5,708 nt of DNA from Methanobacterium sp. (lineage in GTDB: Archaea; Methanobacteriota; Methanobacteria; Methanobacteriales; Methanobacteriaceae): assembly GCA_020854975.1 (NCBI GenBank), contig JAHKLQ010000085.1, positions 1-5,708 of the forward strand. Direction: 5' to 3'. The position numbers and the translations under genes were made by a program. The notes under the pieces are model-generated. The model had not been told where the DNA came from and did not search any database. It saw nothing but the letters and a program-made list of their open reading frames with translations. The number at the start of each line of letters is the position of its first letter. Positions within the stretch are counted from its first letter, which is position 1. This document shows, piece after piece, positions 1-5,708 of the stretch.

Positions 1-597
1 AATACTTGGCAGCGAATATTACTGGAGGGGATGATTTGAACTAAAATCAGACCATTTTGGGATTGAAATTTCCATTTCGAGAGCAATCAATCATCAAGTT
101 ACTGAACTAAAATCAGACCATTTTGGGATTGAAATAAATTTTGCAAAACCTAAATGATGGTGAACAGTATAACTAAAATCAGACCATTTTGGGATTGAAA
201 TGATAGTACTGGTAAGTTAAAGAGAAGAGAGATTGATACTAAAATCAGACCATTTTGGGATTGAAATTGTTTTCTCATTCCTCCGCTTGCTTGATGTTCC
301 CCCACTAAAATCAGACCATTTTGGGATTGAAATACACTTCAAAAAGGAGACAGAAGTGAATGTGTTGGTACTAAAATCAGACCATTTTGGGATTGAAATG
401 ACGTATGAGGGTATTCTTACGTCCAATTTCTCATACTAAAATCAGACCATTTTGGGATTGAAATTTGAGTCCTGAGAAATTTACATAGGTCACTGGACTG
501 GACTAAAATCAGACCATTTTGGGATTGAAATACTCTTGCTCTGAATTGAGTACATCCTTGTAGGGGAACTAAAATCAGACCATTTTGGGATTGAAAT
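1..597 (+). CRISPR. CRISPR array, downstream (trailer) part, 30-bp repeats
   Basis: Nine identical 30-bp repeats begin at 40, 106, 172, 238, 304, 370, 435, 502 and 568. Each starts ACTAAAATCAGACC and ends TTTTGGGATTGAAAT. Spacers lie at 70-105, 136-171, 202-237, 268-303, 334-369, 400-434, 465-501 and 532-567, of 35-37 nt, mostly 36. Bases 1-3 (AAT) match a repeat end, which makes 4-39 a ninth spacer of exactly 36 nt, so the array continues to the left. The 3' end ATTGAAAT is the 8-nt tag typical of archaeal type I-A/I-B crRNAs cut by Cas6. This sets transcription on the + strand, with the leader off the left edge and the oldest spacers on the right. The repeat can fold weakly: AATC pairs with GATT and CCA with TGG around a TTT loop. 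Even the last repeat is undegenerated. No cas gene is visible, so the subtype is inferred from the tag alone. Spacer targets could not be searched. Confidence 0.98.
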
Positions 598-675
598 ATT
601 ACTATTTCATGTTTATCTTCTTGTTAAATGAATTATCTTAATTTTCCATAGAGCAATTATTCTAATATCCTATTT

Positions 676-711
676 CATACCTTAATTTATACCTTAATTC
701 ATACCTTAATT
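676..711. repeat. three tandem 12-bp repeats (YATACCTTAATT)
   Basis: ATACCTTAATT occurs at 677-687, 689-699 and 701-711, with exact 12-bp spacing and a pyrimidine (C, T, C) before each copy. The copies are otherwise identical. The array sits 79 bp past the last CRISPR repeat and about 155 bp before the proposed gene start. It could be a set of regulator half-sites or a simple tandem duplication in AT-rich DNA; the sequence does not decide. Confidence 0.75.
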
Positions 712-738
712 TTCTATTCTTAAGACACTCTAACATAC

Positions 739-781
739 ACATACGATTTTTAATCAATACATACGATTAGTAATACTAATC
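739..781. promoter_or_regulatory. duplicated operator-like element with 17-bp palindrome
   Basis: ACATACGATT occurs at 739-748 and again at 759-768, 20 bp apart, and each copy is followed by TAATC (751-755 and 777-781). The second copy forms a perfect inverted repeat at 765-781: GATTAGTA, a central A, then TACTAATC. The first copy holds the shorter GATT-TTT-AATC. Such duplicated dyads about two helical turns apart are typical of transcription-factor sites. The element ends about 33 bp before the TATA-like sequence and 85 bp before the start codon, which would suit a regulator of the large gene. The binding protein is unknown; a metal-responsive regulator would fit the gene but is only a guess. 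Confidence 0.45.
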
Positions 782-813
782 CCAGTTATCATACTCTAAA
801 AGTATTAATAAAA

Positions 814-822
814 ATTAAATAA
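814..822 (+). promoter_or_regulatory. possible archaeal TATA box for the cobN-like gene
   Basis: ATTAAATAA is preceded by the purine run TAAAAA, which could serve as a BRE. It lies 44 bp upstream of the proposed TTG start. A start of transcription 22-27 bp downstream would leave a leader of roughly 20-30 nt that includes the Shine-Dalgarno. A second candidate, TATTAAATATT at 827-837, would place the transcript start on or beyond the Shine-Dalgarno and is therefore less likely. The whole stretch is AT-rich, so the exact box is uncertain. Confidence 0.35.
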
Positions 823-841
823 TAACTATTAAATATTGTAT

Positions 842-889
842 TATTCAATTATTTTTGGTGATATAATTGGTTAAAAAGTATTCAATTAT
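842..889. repeat. 11-bp direct repeat flanking the start region
   Basis: TATTCAATTAT occurs at 842-852 and again at 879-889, 37 bp apart. The copies bracket the Shine-Dalgarno and the TTG codon, and the second copy encodes part of the signal peptide. It may be chance in AT-rich DNA or the trace of a small duplication. Confidence 0.5.
857..862 (+). promoter_or_regulatory. Shine-Dalgarno GGTGAT that selects the TTG start
   Basis: GGTGAT matches the part of the archaeal 16S rRNA 3' end that pairs with AGGAGGTGAT. It lies 4 nt before TTG 867, a normal distance for this 3'-shifted core. No comparable purine-rich site precedes the later ATG at 897. This site therefore supports the TTG as the true initiation codon. 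Confidence 0.75.
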
Positions 890-3800
890 AATAGTTATGA
901 GTTTATTTTTAATATTGATTTTAAGTGGAACCGTAGCCGCAGAAGGAAATACAACCCAAAATGGCTACAACAATAACACAATACAATCCAACCAGGAAAC
1001 ACCCACTGATTCAGTTAACACAAATTTAGAGACTAATAATTCTGATGAAAATGAAAATGTAAGTAGTCAAACTGGACTTGTAGATCCCAGAGTTCTAATC
1101 ATAGATTCAACAACAAGCACTCTGATGACTGATATGGCAGCTAAAAACATTATGAACACCATAAATCCAACACAACCAGGTTACAATTCAAACGACCCAT
1201 CAACATGGCTAGTACAATTTGATGTCAGAACCAGAGACCAGATTGCAAACATGAACTCAGATAAACTTAAATCTCTGATTGAAAATGCAGATATTATCAT
1301 CTGCGAATGGTTATTTGACCCAGCTCTCAGCAACTTCAGAACAGTCATAAACGCAAATCCTGACATTATAAACAACAAACCCCACAAAATATTCATGGTT
1401 CTTAACTGTGATGACCCAGAACTCACCATGAAAAGTCAGATAAATGGTGTTAACATATTCAATGGAATTCCCAGTTCAGTTGTAGGTAGTGTAAACACAG
1501 AAGACACCATACTGTACGCAATAAACAATGGAAACACTGCAAAACTAGAGGAATATAAAACCCTCTATCCTCAACTTAAAGAATGGTTAGATCTATCCCT
1601 TTACTATGCAGCTAACGGACCTGTAAGTTATGAAAATCAATTTAAATATGTACTCAAAGTGCATAACACTCTTAACGGAGGATCATGGCCCGTAACATGG
1701 GAACCCGAATCTTACAATACAGAATTACCCAAAGAAATGCTTTACAGAGTAGACAGTAATGGTAAAGGTGAAATATTCACCAGTTTAACAAGTTATCTGG
1801 CCAAATATCCATTAGATCCATCAAAACCAACGGTAGGCCTTATAGAAAGAGATAGCAATCTATGGGCAGGTAATATTCAGCACTTTGAATACATAACTGC
1901 CCAGTTTATAGGTGAAGGCTTCAATGTCCTGCCCATTGTAGCAGCATATTCAGGGATAACCGGAGACAACCTACCGTTAAATGTGTATTCGGCAATGGTG
2001 AAATTTTTCATCTACGATCCGAAACTTGACAACCAGAGCACAGCCAATTCTATTGTGAACACAACCCAATATGAAGCTAATCCACAGAATTACTCCTACC
2101 GGATTGATGCACTCGTTGATTTCTACTTTTTCTCAGTTGGTTCTGGTTTCGTGGACCAAACCAACAGTCTACTTGAAAATATGAATGTTCCTGTTTTCAG
2201 AGCCATCACCTCCACCAAAAACTCTGAAGCTGAGTGGATAATCTCTGAAGACGGCTTACTCTGGAGCGATACATACTACCAGATCGCAGTACCTGAAACC
2301 CAGGGCGTTGTAGAACCCCTATTTGTAGCCACAACCAATAAAGAGCTGGATACAGTGACAGGTGCAGAACTTATTAGTTTCCATGCCATTACTGAGAGAG
2401 TGACTAAACTGGTTAACCGGGTAACTAGCTGGACCAAACTCAAGTACATGAATAATGCAGACAAAAAAATTGCCCTAATATATTACAACTATCCACCAGG
2501 AAAACAGGATATTGGTGCAAGTTACCTTAACACCCCGGAAAGCATACTTCAAATACTCAATCTGCTTAAAAGTCAGGGTTACAATGTAACCGACATTCCC
2601 GGAACAACAGATGAACTGGTATATTTAATGCAACGCAACGGAATAAACGTTGCAAACTGGGCTCCAGGAGAACTAGAAAAACTTGCAGATGATCCACACA
2701 CCATACTCTGGGATGCAGATGAATATGAAGCATGGTTCAAGACCCTGGACCCTGTAGCTCAAAAAGAACTGGTAGAAGGCCCTGTAGGATACATAGAAGA
2801 AATAACCAAGTTAGGAAAAAGTTACTCTGAAACAGATGATGCTGCTAAAGAGGCCACACTGAAAAACATAGAAGAATGGACAGAAGAAATAACAACTTTG
2901 GTCAACACCTACCCAGAAAAAGCTCAAGAGGGAGTGGAGTTAGTTAACAAGATGAGTACTGCACTCCAAAATGTTATGAACAACATAAATCCTGAAGAAG
3001 CCTGGAATTCATTTTATCAGGCTAAAGAGGCCTTCCTTGCCCTTGCAATTCCTGGACTTACTGGGTGGGGAGAATCACCTGGAGACACAATGACAGTTAC
3101 CAGAAATGGTAAAAAATATATTGTAATTCCTGGATTAAAATTCGGAAACATATTCATAGGCCCTGAACCACAAAGAGGATGGGAATCAGATGTAAGTAAA
3201 CTTTACCACAGTACCATGGTCCCCCCACCACACTGCTACCTGGCATGGTACGCCTATCTAAACAACGAGTTAGAGGTCAATGCCCAGGTACATCTTGGAA
3301 GACACGCCACCTATGAATGGCTCCCCACTAAAGAACTTGCCCTATCCAGTTTTGACTACTCTGATATAGTAATAGGAAATACACCATCCATTTACCTTTA
3401 TGTGATGGATGGAGTTGGTGAAGGACTACAGGCTAAAAGAAGGGGTTTAGCAGTGATAATAGACCATCTGACCCCACCACTTACAACTTCAGACATGGAC
3501 TATGGTGAATTTGCTGATCTTAAAGATGCAGTTGACAATTACCAGAAAACCCCTGTTGGAAATTCATTGAGAGATTCCTATCTTGAACAGATAAAACAGT
3601 GCGTAAAAGACCTTAACCTGGCAACTGATTTGCAAATAAGTGATGTTGACCAAATGGATGATGAAGATGTTGATAATCTTGCCGATTACCTTCTGGGACT
3701 GGAACAAACCCTTATGCCCTATGGATTACACACTTTTGGTCAGGTCTGGTCCAATGAGGAAATAGCACTTCTTGCCACTTCCATGGTTTCTGCAGATGGA

Positions 3801-5708
3801 GGAACAAGTGACCCTTCACTTCAAAGACTTTTAGCCATTCGTAATGGATGGGATTTTGATAATCTAACTTTATCCCAAGCAGAAGAATTAAATAATCAAG
3901 CCCAGCAATGGATTTTATGGATATTCACCAGTTCAAAAACAGTGCAAGATCTAACCTCTGATGAAGAGCTACAGGATAAACTCAACGAAGCACTATATTA
4001 TGCTGGTTTGATAAATGGAAGTTTTTCATCTGAACTCAGTGCACTGGTGGATGCATTAAATGGAGGATATGTAACTCCCTCAACAGGGAATGACCCTGTG
4101 AAAAGTCCAGGATCACTCCCCACTGGTAAAAATTTTTATACCATAGATGAAAGCCAGATACCCACTAAAGTAGCCTGGAATCTTGGGAAAAAATTAGCAG
4201 ATATGGCTCTAGCCCAACAGGACACCATACCCGAGAAGGTTGCTGCAGTGATCTGGTCTCTGGAAACAGCCAGAGATGATGGTACCATGATCTCATTCGT
4301 TCTCAGGCTAATGGGAGTAGAACCAACATACAGTAAAAAAACTGGCAAACCCAGTAACATCGTTGCCACACCTTTGACCACACTACTCACTGATTTAAAC
4401 GCTGCAAGGGAAGCTAATGGATTATCTCCTTTAACTGAGAGGCCCAGGGTGGATGTGATAATCACTACTACTGGTCTTTTCAGGGATCTTTTCCCTAAAC
4501 TTTTAATCAACCTGGATCGTGCCAATAGAGTTGCACTTGCAGCTTCTTACAATACCATAATTAGCGAATATCCTTCCCTTCAATCAACACTGGATTACAC
4601 ATTACAAACACTTCAAGATGCAGGATACTGGACTGAAGGCCAAAAAACAAGTTATAAAGGAGATGATCCACTAGATCAGAATTATATTGCGAAACACTGG
4701 ATTGAACTAACTAATCAATTTATATCACAGGGAATAATCTCTGAAGATGCTGGTGAACTGGCCATAACCCGGGTGTTTGCACCTTCAGTTGGAGATTATG
4801 GTTCCGGTGTAAATCATGCAGTGGAACAGTCTTGGACTGGTACCAGAGATGATATCACTGATCTGTACCTTGATAGGATGGGCCATGCATATTCTGAAAG
4901 GAACTGGGGAATCACTGACTCAGAACTGCTTGAAACCTTGCTTAAAGGAGTGGACACATCTTACAGTAGTAGAAGCACCAATTTATATGGTGTACTGGAT
5001 AATGATGACTTTTACGGATACATCGGTGGATTATCCATGGCCATAGAAAGGGCAAATGATGGGAAAGCCCCTAATTCCTACATAATTTACGATGCTAACC
5101 CTTCAAATGCACAGATAATGTCTTTACAGACTTTTATGGCTAGGGAGATGAGAACCAGGTATTTCAATCCAGAATGGATCCAGGGAATGATGGGTGAAGG
5201 TTACAGTGGTGCCAGATACATATCCAATAAATTCGTTTCCTATTTATGGGGATGGCAGGTTACCAGTCCCGACACAGTCAAAGACTGGATGTGGAATGAG
5301 ATTGTAGATGTTTATGTTAAAGACAAATACAACATGGGTACCATGGAATGGTTCCAGACTAAAAATCCATATGCACTCATCAGTATAACAGGAACACTCC
5401 TTACTGCAGCTCATCAGGGTTATTGGACACCAGATCAGGCCACTTTACAGTTAGTGGTGAATACATGGTCCTCCATGATTGCTCAAAATGGTGTGGCCTG
5501 TTGTGACTGTAGCTGTGGAAATCTGGCCATGATTAAATGGGCAACCCAATATGTGAATCCTGATATTCTAGCTCAATTCAACTCTCAAATGTACTCTGGA
5601 ACAATGGATGCATCATTTGCTCCCAATCCAGTGAACTCTCAGACTCCATCTGAACAGGCTAGTGCAAGTCAAACCATGGGGCAGGTTTCTGGAAAACAGA
5701 CTGAAAGC
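867..5708 (+). CDS. cobN: exported CobN / Mg-chelatase H-subunit-like protein (3' end cut by window)
   Basis: An unbroken frame of 1614 codons runs off the window; the symbol is family-level only. TTG 867 is preferred over ATG 897 because it follows GGTGAT and adds the KK n-region of a signal peptide (MVKKYS..., hydrophobic core 7-19, likely cut VAA|E after residue 25). Residues 26-75 are an Asn/Thr-rich linker with sequons at N28, N36, N57 and N64. The CobN series follows: VGLIERDSNLWAG (from 323), YYNYPPGK (539-546), FGNIFIGPEPQRG (759-771), PPPHCYLAWY (from 786), HLGRHATYEWLPTKE (809-823), GEGLQAKRRG with AVIIDHLTPP (851-871), RVDVIITTTGLFRDLFP (1194-1210), VFAPSVGDYGSG (1303-1314), NDDFYGYIGG (1379-1388), RTRYFNPEWIQGM (1429-1441) and a CCDCSC cluster (1545-1550). 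Family members bind tetrapyrroles for cobalt or magnesium insertion using cytoplasmic AAA+ partners; export makes that unlikely here. Handling corrinoid, F430 or haem at the surface is inference. A C-terminal membrane anchor beyond the window is expected. Confidence 0.95.
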   Translation, partial: MVKKYSIIIVMSLFLILILSGTVAAEGNTTQNGYNNNTIQSNQETPTDSVNTNLETNNSDENENVSSQTGLVDPRVLIIDSTTSTLMTDMAAKNIMNTINPTQPGYNSNDPSTWLVQFDVRTRDQIANMNSDKLKSLIENADIIICEWLFDPALSNFRTVINANPDIINNKPHKIFMVLNCDDPELTMKSQINGVNIFNGIPSSVVGSVNTEDTILYAINNGNTAKLEEYKTLYPQLKEWLDLSLYYAANGPVSYENQFKYVLKVHNTLNGGSWPVTWEPESYNTELPKEMLYRVDSNGKGEIFTSLTSYLAKYPLDPSKPTVGLIERDSNLWAGNIQHFEYITAQFIGEGFNVLPIVAAYSGITGDNLPLNVYSAMVKFFIYDPKLDNQSTANSIVNTTQYEANPQNYSYRIDALVDFYFFSVGSGFVDQTNSLLENMNVPVFRAITSTKNSEAEWIISEDGLLWSDTYYQIAVPETQGVVEPLFVATTNKELDTVTGAELISFHAITERVTKLVNRVTSWTKLKYMNNADKKIALIYYNYPPGKQDIGASYLNTPESILQILNLLKSQGYNVTDIPGTTDELVYLMQRNGINVANWAPGELEKLADDPHTILWDADEYEAWFKTLDPVAQKELVEGPVGYIEEITKLGKSYSETDDAAKEATLKNIEEWTEEITTLVNTYPEKAQEGVELVNKMSTALQNVMNNINPEEAWNSFYQAKEAFLALAIPGLTGWGESPGDTMTVTRNGKKYIVIPGLKFGNIFIGPEPQRGWESDVSKLYHSTMVPPPHCYLAWYAYLNNELEVNAQVHLGRHATYEWLPTKELALSSFDYSDIVIGNTPSIYLYVMDGVGEGLQAKRRGLAVIIDHLTPPLTTSDMDYGEFADLKDAVDNYQKTPVGNSLRDSYLEQIKQCVKDLNLATDLQISDVDQMDDEDVDNLADYLLGLEQTLMPYGLHTFGQVWSNEEIALLATSMVSADGGTSDPSLQRLLAIRNGWDFDNLTLSQAEELNNQAQQWILWIFTSSKTVQDLTSDEELQDKLNEALYYAGLINGSFSSELSALVDALNGGYVTPSTGNDPVKSPGSLPTGKNFYTIDESQIPTKVAWNLGKKLADMALAQQDTIPEKVAAVIWSLETARDDGTMISFVLRLMGVEPTYSKKTGKPSNIVATPLTTLLTDLNAAREANGLSPLTERPRVDVIITTTGLFRDLFPKLLINLDRANRVALAASYNTIISEYPSLQSTLDYTLQTLQDAGYWTEGQKTSYKGDDPLDQNYIAKHWIELTNQFISQGIISEDAGELAITRVFAPSVGDYGSGVNHAVEQSWTGTRDDITDLYLDRMGHAYSERNWGITDSELLETLLKGVDTSYSSRSTNLYGVLDNDDFYGYIGGLSMAIERANDGKAPNSYIIYDANPSNAQIMSLQTFMAREMRTRYFNPEWIQGMMGEGYSGARYISNKFVSYLWGWQVTSPDTVKDWMWNEIVDVYVKDKYNMGTMEWFQTKNPYALISITGTLLTAAHQGYWTPDQATLQLVVNTWSSMIAQNGVACCDCSCGNLAMIKWATQYVNPDILAQFNSQMYSGTMDASFAPNPVNSQTPSEQASASQTMGQVSGKQTES

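Larger units (their letters stand above)
598..866. other. AT-rich intergenic region between CRISPR trailer and cobN-like gene
   Basis: No convincing gene is present: all frames are broken by frequent stops and there is no RNA-gene signature. Because the array reads rightward, this is its trailer side and not its leader. The stretch must contain both the end of the CRISPR transcript and the promoter of the large gene. T-rich runs (such as TTTT at 710-713 and TTTTT at 747-751) could end transcription in an archaeon, but none is strong enough to call a terminator. The repeats and promoter-like elements inside it are listed separately. Confidence 0.8.

Noticed and set aside
217..439. Open frames on both strands across the CRISPR repeats, giving repetitive peptides with LKSDHFGIE or ISIPKWSDFS.
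   Set aside because: The periodic peptide is just the translated CRISPR repeat, which has no stop in those frames. There is no ribosome-binding site and the spacers interrupt any domain.
676..794. NikR operator, because TCATAC occurs at 675-680, 699-704 and 789-794.
   Set aside because: The inverted partner GTATGA at the required spacing is absent from the region, and two of the copies belong to the 12-bp tandem repeats.
598..866. AT-rich sequence beside the array considered as the CRISPR leader.
   Set aside because: The ATTGAAAT tag lies at the right end of each repeat, so the array is read toward this side. That makes it the trailer. The leader should be left of the window.
1181..2464. 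Two shorter antisense open frames (1181-1429 and 2276-2464).
   Set aside because: Both lie fully within the continuous sense frame, are short, and have no start signals or recognisable domains.
3291..3335. Treating the gene as a standard cobalt chelatase for cobalamin synthesis.
   Set aside because: The signal peptide, glycosylation-like linkers, altered core motif and lack of visible AAA+ partners argue against a cytoplasmic biosynthetic enzyme, although the fold is the same.
4136..4525. Antisense open frame of about 129 codons within the large gene.
   Set aside because: The opposite strand has an intact CobN-family frame with recognisable motifs here (VDVIITTTGLFRD). The antisense protein resembles nothing I know; it is a shadow of codon bias.
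4816..5046. Short + strand open frame overlapping the large gene in another frame.
   Set aside because: The main frame carries conserved CobN residues through this stretch (for example NDDFYGYIGG), so the alternative frame is incidental.
1..5708. Self-targeting: a spacer matching the adjacent cobN-like gene or the intergenic region.
   Set aside because: Reading by eye found no long match between any spacer and the rest of the window. The check was not computational.

Overview
The window suggests a methanogenic archaeon of the Methanobacteriales, probably Methanobacterium or a close relative. The evidence is low-GC DNA, arginine coded almost only by AGA/AGG, frequent ATA for isoleucine, a GGTGAT Shine-Dalgarno ahead of a TTG start, a CRISPR repeat resembling the Methanothermobacter repeat as I remember it, and a very large exported CobN-like protein of a kind I associate with this order. 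The assignment is inference from sequence character; no database was searched.

Layout. Positions 1-597 are the downstream part of a CRISPR array: nine identical 30-bp repeats, the last three bases of a tenth at the left edge, and nine spacers of 35-37 nt. The repeat ends in ATTGAAAT, the usual archaeal crRNA 5' tag, so the array reads left to right. Its leader and any cas genes lie outside the window to the left. Positions 598-866 are an AT-rich gap without a gene. It holds three 12-bp tandem repeats, a duplicated operator-like element with a perfect 8-bp palindrome, a possible TATA box and a good Shine-Dalgarno. From 867 to the right edge runs one uninterrupted reading frame of at least 1614 codons on the + strand. 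It encodes an exported protein of the CobN / magnesium-chelatase H-subunit family and is cut by the window end.

How the parts relate. The array and the gene point the same way but show no functional link; they look like chance neighbours. The main biological interest is the large protein. It has the whole CobN fold signature series, but it starts with a signal peptide and an Asn/Thr-rich linker carrying glycosylation sequons, and it is entering a Ser/Gln-rich stretch at the window edge. It should therefore sit outside the membrane, away from the ATP-driven CobS/CobT or ChlI/ChlD partners that canonical chelatases need. Its central HGxLEWLPGK-type motif is altered and it carries a four-cysteine cluster near the C-terminal end. 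A role in binding, inserting or removing metal from tetrapyrroles (corrinoid, F430-like or haem) at the cell surface is the natural hypothesis, but it is not proven by the sequence.
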